A stretch of DNA of 64,000 nt from Macrobrachium rosenbergii (lineage: Eukaryota > Arthropoda > Malacostraca > Decapoda > Palaemonidae). Shown here piece by piece: positions 1-10,979 of this stretch. The stretch spans positions 52,571,727-52,635,726 of the forward strand of contig NC_089781.1 of assembly GCF_040412425.1 (NCBI RefSeq), written 5' to 3'. A program made the position numbers and the translations under genes. Below the pieces are notes generated by a model. The model saw nothing but the letters and a program-made list of their open reading frames with translations, was not told the origin of the DNA and made no database searches. Numbering within the stretch: the first letter of the stretch is position 1; the number at the start of each line of letters is the position of its first letter.

Positions 1-135
1 ATGACCTATTTGGTCCCATCGCTAGGCTAGACCTCTGGCCTAGACCTGTCATTTCATCCGAATCCTTCAGGTCAGCCCTATGAGAGCTGCTGGTCTGCTC
101 AGTGCTCTGGTTAAACTGTTTTAATAATAATACTA
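1..135 (+). mobile_element. 3' UTR and tail of an I-superfamily LINE (family Ia, copy 0)
   Basis: The sequence around ATGACCTATTTGGTCCC, CTATGAGAGCTG and GTCTGGTTAAACTGTTTTAATAAT recurs at the 3' ends of every other Ia copy (near 16400, 29000, 35400 and 57100). It ends in a short (TAA)n run. The body of this element lies upstream of the window. Terminal TAA repeats are a known trait of I-factor-type LINEs. Confidence 0.8.
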
Positions 136-613
136 AAAGTAACAAGAGCTAAGACTTTGGGTGAAGTGCTTGTACTTGAACTCTTCATGACTTTTGTGAA
201 AGAATTTTTTATTTTAAAATTTAAATCAGTTATTTGTAATGAATTTATTTTTTATAAATTTATGACTATGATTATCCATAATGGTTATACTTGTGTGAGT
301 TTTAACAATATGTTTTTTAACAGTGATTCATCCCCGTAATAATTTGCACATTCTTGTTTTCATATTTTTCCATTCTTATCACCGCTCTTGATGAGCCTCC
401 TAGGTGCACTACAGTTTTATTGATTGATTTATACAATTGAAAACCATAAAACTGTTTATCTATCCATCTGGCAGAAGAAACATCTTGGGTCATAGAATTT
501 TAATTTTTTTCTAGTTATGTGCTTAAATCTGATTTTTTTTTTTTTTTGCCAATTATTCTGTTCTCCTTAAGTTTATGAATGTAAAATGTTAAGCTTCTGT
601 ATTTTCTTTTTAG
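136..613. other. AT-rich non-coding stretch, probably intronic
   Basis: I see no protein domain, RNA gene or repeat shared with the rest of the window. A long T-tract near 530-547 and pyrimidine-rich sequence at 595-613 run into a TTTTTAG acceptor at 607-613, so the simplest reading is intron upstream of the candidate exon at 614-745. Confidence 0.4.
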
Positions 614-745
614 GATACCCAAGAGGTCCATTTAGATCTCCTTTACAATGTCAGCAATGCCTTGAACGCGCATGCATGGAATCTAGTAGTTCCTATATTC
701 TCTACATATCAGATTCTGAAAGCAGTGTTGATGAGCAGTTGTATA
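614..745 (+). CDS. Candidate internal exon of an unidentified host gene
   Basis: The segment is bounded by a good 3' splice site (pyrimidine tract ending CTTTTTAG) and a consensus 5' splice site (GTAAGT at 746). It is exactly 132 nt, so phase-neutral. Two frames are open throughout. Frame 0 gives 44 residues starting DTQEVHLDLLYNVSNALNA, a hydrophobic, helical-looking stretch like an alpha-solenoid segment; the alternative frame starts YPRGPFRSPLQCQQC and is Ser/Cys-rich. I favour frame 0 because of its amphipathic pattern, but cannot name the protein. The surrounding 1.3 kb is the only part of the window free of recognisable transposons, which fits a host gene. It could still be a chance open segment; transcript evidence would decide. 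Confidence 0.4.
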
Positions 746-1440
746 GTAAGTTTTGTTATGTAAATTAATGTAGTTCTTTTTTACCGTGAGGATATTTTGA
801 ATATCAAATGTTTATGCACATATAGATCAGATATGTCTTTTAGTTATTTAATTCTGTGCTTGTTCTAACATAAACAAATTTCTTATTTTACTGTTAACTT
901 ACGATCTTGAACACAGTGATGCTAGCCAAAACTGTTGATCTACCTAAGAATTAGGGTTTGGTATTTACCTGGTAAGTACTTGCACTAATGGTGAGTTCGC
1001 CAATCATGATGTTTCAGCTTAGCTTCCTTGACTACCTGAGATGTCAGTCTATTATTTCTTCGCTGATTGAATGTAGCATCCAACTGGCATAATTGTAGGT
1101 TTTATTGCTGCAGTATAAGGACAGTCCAATGTCTGTCCCCAACCCTCTCAGTAAGAGAATGTCATGTAGAAGTCACATGATTTCACTGTAGAATTTATAT
1201 AGTTTATACTGAAATCATGTGATGGCGATGAGCAAGATATTTGAACAAGGGGAATCTCTTTTCCCCCAGTTCAAATCTACATAGCTCCCATATTTCTCCT
1301 TTTAGTATTACCTCAACATCTTTAGTATTTTATCAGCTTTCTCTCATCTTACTGTCTATCCCCTATTAAGAATCACTTCAAAGTGAACCTGTTGTGTTTG
1401 CCACCAATTGCACTTGTAAAATTTACTTTTCTGTCAAACC
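746..1440. other. Non-repetitive gene-free stretch
   Basis: No convincing coding frame, RNA gene or similarity to the repeat families in this window. It contains a short perfect palindrome (1173-1222). It is probably intron downstream of the candidate exon. Confidence 0.4.
1173..1222. repeat. Inverted repeat / hairpin, 13-bp arms
   Basis: TCACATGATTTCA at 1173-1185 is repeated as its exact reverse complement at 1210-1222, with a 24-nt AT-rich loop; the arms extend to about 18 bp with two mismatches. It may be a short MITE remnant or a chance hairpin. Confidence 0.6.
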
Positions 1441-1876
1441 TGTCAAATTCCTTGTTTCTTTAGCATGATTATTTTCTCAATGATACTGTTGCTGGGATTG
1501 AATTCCATTTTCAAAGGTAGTGGGAGCTGCATGAGATCTTTACCTTCACAAAAATGTTTAGACCTGAGTAATATCTTAATGGCAGAACTATCCTTTAGAG
1601 TTGGCCTATCAATTCATGGGATGAGTTGTTTCCTGGCAGCTGGACATTCAGCATTCTTTGCACTTTGCCTGCTGACATAATAAGGGTGGGGATGTATTCC
1701 TGCAATGCCCTCAGTCAAGTCAAGCAAGTATGACCCGTTTGTGCCGTACTGACTATAGTGGTGCCATCCTCTTGTTGTATGGTAAGGAGTGGACATTAGG
1801 GAATTAGCTTTCACTGGCTTTGGATTTAATTAGAGAAATGGATTCCAGGAAAAGTTGATAGTCTTTCAAGATTCGC
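1441..1876 (+). repeat. Diverged family Ia 5' UTR module
   Basis: Blocks here match the Ia 5' UTR in order but with heavy divergence: TTTAGACCTGAGTAATATC, a GGCAGAACTATCC block, the ATAAGGGTGGGGATG box, CCCTCAGTCAAG and GTGGTGCCATCC. Corresponding blocks lie at 2130-2350 and 2600-2890. This is an old fragment of a third 5' UTR copy sitting directly upstream of Ia-1. Confidence 0.6.
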
Positions 1877-1961
1877 CCCCCTCGACTTGGGACCACCTTG
1901 ACGTGGTGAGGGGGAGCTCTTGAACCCCAGGAATTTGTTTCTGGGTTTGAGTCCAAGAGTC
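1877..1961 (+). ncRNA. HDV-like self-cleaving ribozyme candidate at the Ia-1 5' end
   Basis: Pairings read directly from sequence: P1 1877-1883 (CCCCCUC) with 1908-1914 (GAGGGGG); P2 1884-1888 (GACUU) with 1957-1961 (GAGUC); P3 1892-1896 (ACCAC) with 1903-1907 (GUGGU); P4 1919-1927 (CUUGAACCC) with 1943-1951 (GGGUUUGAG). The order P1-P2-P3-P3'-P1'-P4-P4'-P2' is the nested pseudoknot of HDV-like ribozymes, and the joining segment before P2' reads CCAA, matching the CNRA-like J4/2 with the catalytic C. Such ribozymes are known at the 5' ends of several LINE clades. Against it, the first base is C rather than the usual G. Confidence 0.5.
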
Positions 1962-2354
1962 TCATTTATCATTATATATTTCTTTGGATTAATTTTGTGG
2001 AATTTTCCACTTTTGTTGAAATTTATTGGACCTTTTAAATAGGAAAAGATATCATAACTTGGAATCGGTTTATATCCGAAGCTAAATAGTGGGAACTGTG
2101 GTAGGACCATCAACTGTCCAATAATGTTTGGACCTGAGAGATATCAGATTGATAGCGCAAAGGCGGAACTATTTTTTAGGGTTGGACCACGGACTCCAGG
2201 GGGGTCTGGTTCTGGGGATAGGACTCATCATTCTATCCTGTTTGTCCATAATATGATTAAGGTGGGGATGATTGTAATCTTGTAATACTCTCAGTCCTAG
2301 CAAGGTGGTTTGGTGTACTTGGTCCACTCTAATCATGTTGTGCCATCCCCTGTC

Positions 2355-2437
2355 CCCCCTCAACTTGGGACCACCTTGACGTGGTGAGGGTGCTCTTGAA
2401 CCCCAGGAATCTGTTCCCGGGTTGGAGTCCAAGAGTC
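2355..2437 (+). ncRNA. Second HDV-like ribozyme candidate, downstream 5' UTR module
   Basis: Same pairing scheme as the copy at 1877-1961. P3 (ACCAC/GUGGU) and P4 are kept, and P2 is AACUU/GAGUC. P1 is weakened to CCCCCUC against GAGGGUG, with one mismatch, so this copy is probably impaired. Confidence 0.4.
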
Positions 2438-2971
2438 TCATATATGATTATATTTTTCTGTGGATTAATTCTTGTGGAATTTTCCACTTTTGCTGAAATT
2501 TATTGGACCTGGTAAATAGGAAAGGATATCATAGCTGGGATTGGGTTGATATCCGAAGATAAATAGTGGGAACTGTGGCAGGACCATCAACTACGCGATA
2601 ATGTTCGGACCTGAGAGATACCAGATTGATAGCTCAAGGGCGGAACTATTCTTTAGGGGTGGACCACGGATTCCATGCGGCTCTGGTTCTGGAGATAGGA
2701 CTCTCAGCATTCTATCTGGTTTGCCCATAATATGATTAGGGTGGGGATGATTGTATTATTGTAATACTCTCAGTCCTAGCAAGCGGTTTTTGGCTTACAC
2801 TAGCGCCACTCTAATCATGTTGTGCCATGCCCTGTCTGGTAGGGCAGGGATGTGGACATTTGGGAGTCGGCTCTCACTTGTGCCATTGGTGGAAAAATAA
2901 ACTTTATGAAGGGCTAATGGTGTCTTTTTAAAGTTTTCAGGTTTAATTTTTCTTTTTCTCCTTAAATCTTT

Positions 2972-4548
2972 ATGATCAGTAGAAATAAAGATTCGAGTAC
3001 CCTTGGACTTTTTGTTGGTAGTGACTTGGCACAGTTGACGACTTACAGAGCCTCCTCCTATGACAACCTCTGTTTAGAAAAATCCAAGAAACATTCTAGT
3101 GTAATTACACTGGAACCCTATCCTCCAGTACAGAGCAAACTTAAAAAAAATTAAATATCATCTTGACCCAACCTTGACTGACTTCGACTCAAGTTGAACA
3201 TTCTTTGACTGAAATGTCGTTAGACAGATAAAAGAAAAGACATGGCTTATAGAAGCCACAACAGAAAGTCAGTCTGAAGATTATTTATCAATAAAAATAT
3301 AGATAACATGAATATAAAAATAAAAAAAACATGATACTATGAACAGTATTCAGGGTACCATTATACTTCCTGGGAATAATAATGAGCAAGTTGAAAAGAA
3401 TACACCATTAGACTCGCTTAAAAAGAGATACCCTAAAGTACAAGATTGTGAACTATATGATCTGCCAAGTAAATAGATGAATAAACAAATATTAAAAATA
3501 GCAAAAATTAGTTTTGAAGGTCAAGACCTACCTCAGAAAATAAAAATTTAGGCCAAAGCAGAGAAGTAAGACCATATGTCCCAAAACTGCGAAAAAATTT
3601 TGTCGAAGTGAACCTGTGTGCGAGTATTGTGGATCTGAAGAACATGCCACACAATGGAAGTGCAGTGAACCAAAGTGTATAAACTGTGGGCAAAACCATC
3701 ATGCAAGGTCCAAAGAATGTATGTACTATATATGCAATACAGTTAAAAATATTACAATAAAAAGCTGGAATGTCTGTAAAACAAGCTAAATTGGAATTAA
3801 AAGTGAGAGGAATTCAAGCCGTCTAAGAAACGTACATACTCTTCAATAACAAGAACCAGTATGAAACAAAAATGCATACAGATAGAAACATCGGAGCACA
3901 GAAAAGTAAATATCAAGAAAATAATTAATACTTTAGAAATAAAAACTAAAATAGTAAAGAATAAAGTGACAGGTACAAATGAGACGGATAATATTTTATC
4001 CAACAATTCATTTGAAATATTAATGTAAATAGAAACACAGGAGGATGCTACTACGGAAGTAACCAGAGGAGGGTCGTGATGGACTGGAAATTAAAGATCA
4101 AAAGAGGCCTTTGGAGAGAACACCACCCAAAACGAAGAAACCAACCATTATTAGAGAAGCATCGGTTAAACCAAAGACAAAGGATATGAAGAAAGAACAA
4201 AAACAAGAACAGGCTAAGAATATACCTTTATCTCCTAAAATAATAGTTAAACCTATCAAGGCAGATATCCAAAACACTGAAGTGAAAGAGAACCATACCA
4301 TAGATAACAATGATTATGTCAAACGAGAAAAGATTACTCCATCTCCAGTATGGCACAAGAACAAATAAAAAAAGAAATATACATGATAATACATGTGGAT
4401 GTAATTATTGTTTCGTTGAATCTTGCAATAATAAAAACATAACAAAAGGTGGTTTAACAAACATTATAAGAAATTTTATGAAATATAGGAAAAAGAAACC
4501 ATGGATTTGTGTACCCATGAAAAAAGTTGCATATGCATTGAGTACTTA
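2972..4548 (+). pseudogene. Ia-1 ORF1: gag-like zinc-knuckle protein, degraded
   Basis: ORF1 proteins of I-type LINEs bind element RNA. The start is placed at the ATG at 2972, which is shared by other Ia copies (CTTTATGA...AGTAG). Frames shift repeatedly. Recognisable stretches are a basic N-terminal half, an R-Y-V-P-K hinge near 3565-3590, and a CCHC-like cluster at 3600-3720 whose pieces read CEYCGSEEHATQWKC and CINCGQNHHARSKEC (C-x2-C spacing with following H and C). After this comes a long Lys/Gln-rich tail to about 4548. ORF2 follows within about 70 nt. Many stops show it is not functional. Confidence 0.7.
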
Positions 4549-4617
4549 GTACATTATAAAGAAAAACAAATTTCGAAAAAAAAATCGACCGCTGTAACAT
4601 GATATTTTCAATAGTTT

Positions 4618-5440
4618 TATTATACAGTGGAACGTAAATGGTCTACAGACCAGATTACACCTAGGAGAAATACAAAGATTACTAAAAGAATATGAACCAA
4701 TGAAATTATGCTTACAACATGTCAACAAAACAATATCAACAATAGGTACATATACCTTAGCATCTACATCTAGAGAGGAAGAAGGAATTTTAGGTGCTGC
4801 TATATATCTGCATAACAAAGTATGTTATGACAAAGTACCTGTAAACTTTACTGACCTGCAAATATCGAGTATTAGAATAAGAATAGAAAACGGTAATTAT
4901 GTAATTTATAATTTATACAACCAACCTTACAAAAATTACGGCACTGATAGACTTAATTATTTAACAATGCCAAAGGGCCTACATTAATAGTAGGTGATTT
5001 TGATGCTCACAACCCAATATGGGACTGTAATTGTACAAACTCAAATAGAACAAGAAGTAAAATAGAATTTCATAGATTCGTATAAAATATGCTGTATGAA
5101 TGATAAAGAAATCAGCACATATTTTTCTAAAACACATGAAATATTTTCCTCAATCGACTTAACTCTGTATACAACAATCATAGTAGACAGATTGGATTGG
5201 AATACAATTGACGACTTATATACAAGTGATCATTTCCCAATATTAATTTCATTATTACAAAATAATCCCTCCAAGCATGAACCTCAATATAATATTTATA
5301 AAGCAGACTGGGAGCTATATGAATTCCACACTAGGAATATCCCACCATTTGAATATTTACAAGGTCATAATGAAACAAATAGATTTCATGTTGATTTCAT
5401 TAAAAATCCTGCTGATGAAGCAATACCAAAATCATAATCT
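4618..5440 (+). pseudogene. Ia-1 ORF2, AP-endonuclease domain
   Basis: This is the exonuclease/endonuclease/phosphatase-type domain that nicks target DNA for target-primed reverse transcription. Visible motifs in order are QWNVNGLQTRLHLGEI (4621 on), CLQH, the Gly-Asp-Phe-Asp-Ala-His-Asn block at about 4994-5020, SSIDLTL near 5150, and SDHFPI near 5226. The D and H residues of GDFxAHNP and SDHxP are the usual catalytic and metal-binding ones and are present. The frame breaks at least twice (around 4985 and 5090). Confidence 0.8.
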
Positions 5441-6963
5441 CATCCAACAAAACACAAAGTCCCATGGTGGTCTGAAAAACTAACAGAATTAATAAAAATA
5501 AAACACCAGATTGGAAGGCGATTAGATAATTTGAAAGTTCAGTAAAATAAACAAAACATCGTTGATATTAGAAGGAACTTTACAAAAAATTACTATATTA
5601 TTATTAGAAGTTGATACATTAAACCTCTATGCAACAAAATATCTGGAAAATTTAAAAGAAGTAATTCAAGGTAGAATCATTTCATGGAGGAAAATGTATC
5701 AGATCTCTAATAATACTCCCATACAAAAAATATGGGAAAAATTCAGGCAAATAAATGGTACCCATTTTAAACCACCTAGACATGCCATAATAAAAGAAGA
5801 GAAAAGAATACTTGATCCTAAAGAAATAACTATTGTAATAGGAGAAAATTTAGCAGAAGTAACTTAGATGAGCATTTTCGAACAAAGAAAAAATATAGAA
5901 TTAATAACAATAAATTTTGAAACAATAGAAAATTTAATATGGAAGAGTTGGAATTTGCTCTGTTGAACAGCAATGAATCTGCCCCTGAAGGTGACAATAT
6001 TTGTTTTGAGATGATCTGCCATTTAGCACCTTTGGCAAAGACATACTTATTAGAGTTTTGTAACCACTTATGGCTTCGAAATTTATTTCCTTATGAATGG
6101 CATAAAGCTACAATTATTCCTATCCCCAAACCTGGAAAAGATCCCAGTAATGTAAACAATTACAGACCAATTTCTCTAACAAGTTGTTTATGCAAATTAC
6201 TATAAAAATGGTAAATGCTTGACCAACTTGGCACATTCGGGAAAATAAAATTTTGAGTCCCACTCAATTCAGGTCACAATGTAACAGATCTACACTGGAT
6301 TCTCTGTCTACCTTGGATGACCACATACGAAGAGGATTTGAACGAAATAAATGACTCTAGCCGTCTTTTTTGGCGTTGAAAATCGATATGATACTACATG
6401 GAGATATGCAATATTAAAAACGTTACATGAAAACATCATCCGTGGACATTTACCTAGGTTCATCGAAAACTTTCTGACAAATCGCACTTTTCAAGTGAGA
6501 ATTGGTGATGTATTGTCAAGTACATTTCCACTTGAAAATGGTGTTCCACAAGGAAGCGTACTTAGTGGCACACTGTTTACTTTAGCAATAAATGATATCG
6601 GTAATAATCTACCTATCAGAATTAAAAGTAACTTATATATGGATGATTTTGCCATATATCATTCAGCTTCTCGCATAAAACATGCAGAGCGAATCATTAA
6701 TAAAACTATAATAAAAATAGACGAATGGGCTTCATTTGTAGACTTCAAATTTTTCTATATAAAATTCTCAAGCTGTATTGTTTTATAAAAATAAAAAGCG
6801 GAAAAAAGGTGAAGAAATAGATTTAATATTCAGAAATCATTCCATACCAATTGGCCAAACAGCAAAATTTTTAGAATTAGTATTTGATACTCACTTGAAC
6901 TGGAAAGCCCACATAATATACATGAAATCAAAATGTAAAAGAGCATTAAACCTAATTAAAAAA
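5441..6963 (+). pseudogene. Ia-1 ORF2, linker and reverse transcriptase
   Basis: RT motifs in order: a thumb-proximal linker (KIWEKFRQINGTHFKP), SAPEGDNICFEM, KPGKDPSNVNNYRPISLTSC near 6125-6185, an altered A motif (FFGVENRYDTTW where other copies have FFDIxKAYDTTW, so the catalytic Asp is lost), GVPQGSVLSGTLF near 6540-6575, and an intact catalytic YMDDF near 6636. Frameshifts occur near 6205, 6340 and 6780. The domain ends abruptly at 6963, where the LTR element was inserted; RNase H resumes at 14778. Confidence 0.85.
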
Positions 6964-8088
6964 TGTGACGTCCTTCCTTGACGGTCACTAAAAAAGAATT
7001 TCTCTTAGCAAATGTGTTCACTTAAATACCGGCCAAGTCGACAGTCGGTGGAATAGCTAAATAAGAATAACAATGTGTGCCAAAATTAATTATGGGGGAT
7101 ATAAAAACAGTAAGAAAAATATTAATATTTAATACAAAAATCTCCAGACAAATTACTCCTGAACCTTAGTATACATAGAAAAATGAATAACAATCACTCT
7201 TAACTTAAATAACAAAAACCAACACTTCTGTATGACTAAAGATGAACAACAACACACTATGACTAAAGATGGACAACAACACTATATGACTAAAGATGGA
7301 CAACAACACTATATGACTAAAGATGGACAACAACACTATATGACTAAAGATGGACAACAACACTATATGACTAAAGATGGACAACAACACTATATGACTA
7401 AAGATGGACAACAACACACTCACTCTTCAAATATAAGGGGGTTCAGAAAGGTAGAGATGATCAGAAAGACAGAACAGCCTAACAAATACACTCTAAATTC
7501 AATACACAAACAACTCCTCAGTGGTTAATGAATTCCTCCCAAAAGTTGGGAGAATCTCCCGGTAGCGGGGTGTCATAGGATCCACTCGGGCAGAGGTGGA
7601 TAATAGATAAAGAATAGGTGCACAAAATATGTCGGCAGTGGACTAGAGACTGTGATCACACATTATTAATCAATTGATAATTATATTACCGTGGACAAGA
7701 GAGGTCCCACCGACAGTGATACTGGATCAGTGGTACTGAAGGATAAAGGGCAGCTAAATCTTCAACTCCAGGGCAAGGTGGATCCGAGAATAATCGGGCT
7801 GCCACGACCAGCAAGCAGGTACCAACAACAAGCAGCAGCAAATTCAGCAACTCTGGCAAAGATCCAGAAACAGACTAACTTTACTCTCCAACAGTAGCTT
7901 CCACACAGGAAGAGTGGGAGGGGCCATATACTCACCCACAAACCATGTAAAGAAAAACTGTTGTTAAATATCATGCTTAACAAGTGTACCACCGGAGAGG
8001 AGGAAAACCAAGCTAATTCTGAATACCTGAATACAATATAAAAAATTGAAGTATTTATCTAAATGAAACTAATGACAACATAGTGACA
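6964..8088 (-). repeat. LTR (downstream, 3' LTR in element sense), 1125 bp
   Basis: It matches 13799-14777 over its length, starting TGTGACGTCCTTCC and ending CAACATAGTGACA. It is longer than its partner mainly because of a 27-bp minisatellite (7231-7418). A weak purine tract (GAGAAGG, minus strand) adjoins it at 8089, the expected place for the plus-strand primer. Confidence 0.9.
7231..7418 (+). repeat. 27-bp minisatellite, seven units, inside the LTR
   Basis: Seven head-to-tail 27-bp units with core ATGACTAAAGATGGACAAC, nearly identical except the first (GATGAAC). The partner LTR has a single unit at 14061-14086. Because 27 is a multiple of 3 the array reads as an in-frame nonapeptide repeat (MTKDGQQHY), but nothing else supports it as a gene. 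Confidence 0.95.
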
Positions 8089-9440
8089 CCTTCTCAACAG
8101 AAAGAAAAATTTTTCAAAACATGAAAAATTTGAAATTACTTTAACTCTTAATTCAGATTTACAACGTAATGTCAAAAATGTGAAATAAGCATCTAAAAGT
8201 TGATAATGGCAAAAATAAAATATTTGCAAAGGCAACAAAACATACATGTTATAATAATACACAAAGCAAAGAAAGAGGGCGGATGGGGTGGTAAGATCAC
8301 AATGAGGCAGCTGACAAAGAAAAAAAGCACTAAGTATATTAATACACCATAGAAGATTAGCAACACAGAACAATTCGAAAATCCACCACCACGTAAATTT
8401 TTAACTTCAGAGCTCCTCAGGACTCTCAAAAAAAAAAAAAAAACACTACAGAGCCATATCCACTGCTCTAATCTGGGTTCCACATAATGGTTCATAGGAC
8501 ATAACTATTTTCTCACACTCAAAATTGCTCCACTTTGTGATTCACATCACTCATTGTAAAAATGTTCAGCGAACAATAGTTCTGTCTATATCACAAAGAT
8601 AACACACACTTAATTACATTAAAACTGTCCTACTGAATACCTACACCTATTCTGAACGACACAGAGAAAACCAACACAGATTTCCCCTGTGCAACCCTAA
8701 CACAAAAAAAAATTCGTGAAACGTAGTTATGCCTAGAAACACAGAATAACCCGACCAGTACCCTAACCACCAGATTAATCACCGAGACCATAGTACAGTA
8801 GGTCACCGAGAACCTAAACCTCATTATACCAGGTCCCTAAAACCACCAGATATTCATAATTGGTGTACCGTACCTATGGAAGGTACGACTTTTACCTTTA
8901 TAGTGACCCTCATACTTAAGTATTCATTTCACGACACATAATATTACACCATCAACCTTTCTTAAAATAATGCAGCAGCAATATTCTGACCATGAGAATC
9001 ATATTTCCCTGCACCTTTAACCTTAACCTAATGTGATATTATGCATATATATACAACCTCGAGGCATTTACCCAACTCCAGTAACCAAACTTTTTATTAA
9101 TAATTATACCTCTATGTCACCTCTTTAAACCTTACATTATCATACTCATAAGAATTATTATATCAAAAGGGAGCATGAACCCAGGCCAAGAACACCTTGT
9201 GTTCTGCCCATGTCGACCGTACGAGTGTTAGTAAATGAACACTCTTGATACTAACGTAGCGAACCACAATCCACCAATCTTCGAAAACTAACACCGTGAC
9301 CAAAATGTAAATAACAAGTGCCATCCTCTCCCCGCAATATTTACTGTTAACCTGTTACTACATCCTTTGCTGAAATAACTACCTCTATTCCTGCAAAGAA
9401 AAATTATTATTAGTACTCTTCAATCTTATTCAATACAGAT
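8089..9440 (-). other. Non-coding 3' region of the LTR element
   Basis: Lies between the RNase H domain and the downstream LTR. I see no domain in either strand; small hydrophobic frames on the minus strand come from T-rich sequence. In Gmr1-type order RNase H is last, so a long 3' non-coding region is expected here. Confidence 0.5.
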
Positions 9441-10974
9441 ACTACCTTATTAGCTGTATGACCCACTGCAGACCTTTTTATTCAACAGTGCATGAGAGAA
9501 CGTCTACTACAACGTTGTCTTTTCCTGGGATATGCGTAAATTCCAGACCCCATTCTTGCAGCATAAGGCTCCAGCGCAAAAGCTGCTGATTTTTATTTTT
9601 GTACCTGTTGAGGAAGGTCAGCGGGTTGTGGTCTGTTAGGACCTTAATAGGGGTAGCTGTGGAAGAAAGATAAATGGAAAAGTGACTGCCAATATCAGTG
9701 CAAGTATCTCTTATTCAACGATTGAATACTTTTGTTGAGTGGGAGTTAACTTCTTTGAGAAGTACGCAACAGGGTGAGAAACTCCCTGCTTGTCCTTCTA
9801 TAACAAGACCGCTCCTACACCAACATCACCTGTGTCGGTGGCAAGTGAAAAAAGGAAGGTCAAAATTTGGAGCCCTCAATATCGGGAAACTAAGAAGTGT
9901 ATTTTTGAGACTTTCAAATGTCTTTTGCATGGCATTCGCCCAGGTAAACATTACCTTCTTTTTTTAGGAGTGGATCAGCAATGTCAAGAAATTTTTTCAC
10001 AAATCTATGGTAGTAACCTACCAAACCTAAGAATTTTCTGACATCCCTCCTACACATAGGGATAGAAATTTTCTAAATAGCCTCCACATTGACCTGTTTA
10101 GGCTTCTCTTAACATTACCCTACATGACCTAAAGTATATGACGCGCTTTTGCAAACTCCTCTCTTCGTTAACCACCAGACCAGCTTTCTTCACCACTTTG
10201 AACAAGGCTTTAATACTGCGTTTCAAGTGAGTCTCCCAGTCGTCACACTATATAAATAGCAGTGCCATCAATATGAAACCACACCCTTCTAAATCTTACA
10301 CCAACATATTCGTCAACCTTTGAAAAGTGGCGGCGGCGTTGCGCCTATACCAAATGGCATAACGCTGACATTGAAACAACCCTTGGTGTCATGAAAAATG
10401 ACAAGGCCCTCGCTCGTTTGACGAAGGAACTTGCCAATAACCTTTTATAAATCAAATTTGCTTATATGTTTTGACACCATGCGATCTGTACAATCTTCTA
10501 TCCGTGGCAAAGGATAGCTATCGGATTTTGTAACCCCGTTTACCTTTCAATAGTCGAAACACATACGAAACTCTCCATCAGGTTTCTTAACCAACACCAC
10601 AGGTAACGACCATGGACTTTTGCTTGGTTTGATCAAACCGTGTCTTAACATACAGTATATTCCACCTCCTTAGCAACAACTTCACTCTTGAAAGGATTTA
10701 ATCTATATGAGGATTGTTTCACTGGCGTGGCATTACCAACATCCACGTCATGCTCTACATCTAAAAATAATTCCTTATAACCGAACACCAGCTTTTTCAG
10801 AGACCTACTTTTCTCGTAGCTTAAATGAGAAACTGAACCATCAAAGTTTTCCAAAGAATTCTTACTACCTGATGGCAAATTACCATCATTACCAAATTTA
10901 TCCTCATTAACTTCTTCCTCTGAAACAGAATAAAGGTTATTATTGCATTTAACTACATCCCCAACTGTTGTCAC
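9441..10974 (-). pseudogene. Gmr1-like pol: reverse transcriptase and RNase H
   Basis: On the minus strand the segment starts with the pre-RT linker (RSLKKLVFGYKELFLD, then HDVDVGNATPVKQSSYRLNP, about 10800-10680). RT core pieces follow: GCFNVSVMPFGI near 10360-10400 and a catalytic block now reading HIDGTAIY near 10275 (second Asp of the usual YxDD replaced by Gly). RNase H ends with LTDHNPLTFLN and HIPGKDNVVVDVLS near 9500-9640. Several frameshifts and stops break it. Its place downstream of integrase is the unusual point. Confidence 0.75.
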
Positions 10975-10979
10975 TGGAA

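Larger units (their letters stand above)
1877..2935 (+). promoter_or_regulatory. Tandem 5' UTR modules of Ia-1 (period about 479 bp)
   Basis: A unit starting CCCCCTCGACTTGGGACC at 1877 starts again at 2355. Both units contain the same ordered boxes: the ribozyme-like 5' hairpin, TTTTCCACTTTTG, GATATCATA, GGACCTGAGAGATA, GGTTGGACCACGG and GGGTGGGGATGATTGTA; the second runs on to AAGTTTTCAGGTTTAATTT near 2935. LINE 5' UTRs carry internal promoters, and tandem monomers are known to add promoter strength in some LINEs; that role is inferred here. An alternative is one element inserted into the 5' UTR of another. Confidence 0.65.

Noticed and set aside
7231..7418. Regular repeat array resembling a CRISPR array
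   Set aside because: Units are contiguous with no unique spacers, and the genome is eukaryotic.
7232..7528. 98-codon open frame with a repeated nonapeptide
   Set aside because: It is the in-frame reading of a 27-bp minisatellite inside an LTR; no other coding signal and no paired reading in the second LTR.
8059..8495. Hydrophobic minus-strand frames that look like membrane segments
   Set aside because: T-rich non-coding sequence near the LTR; frames overlap each other and share no motif with a known family.
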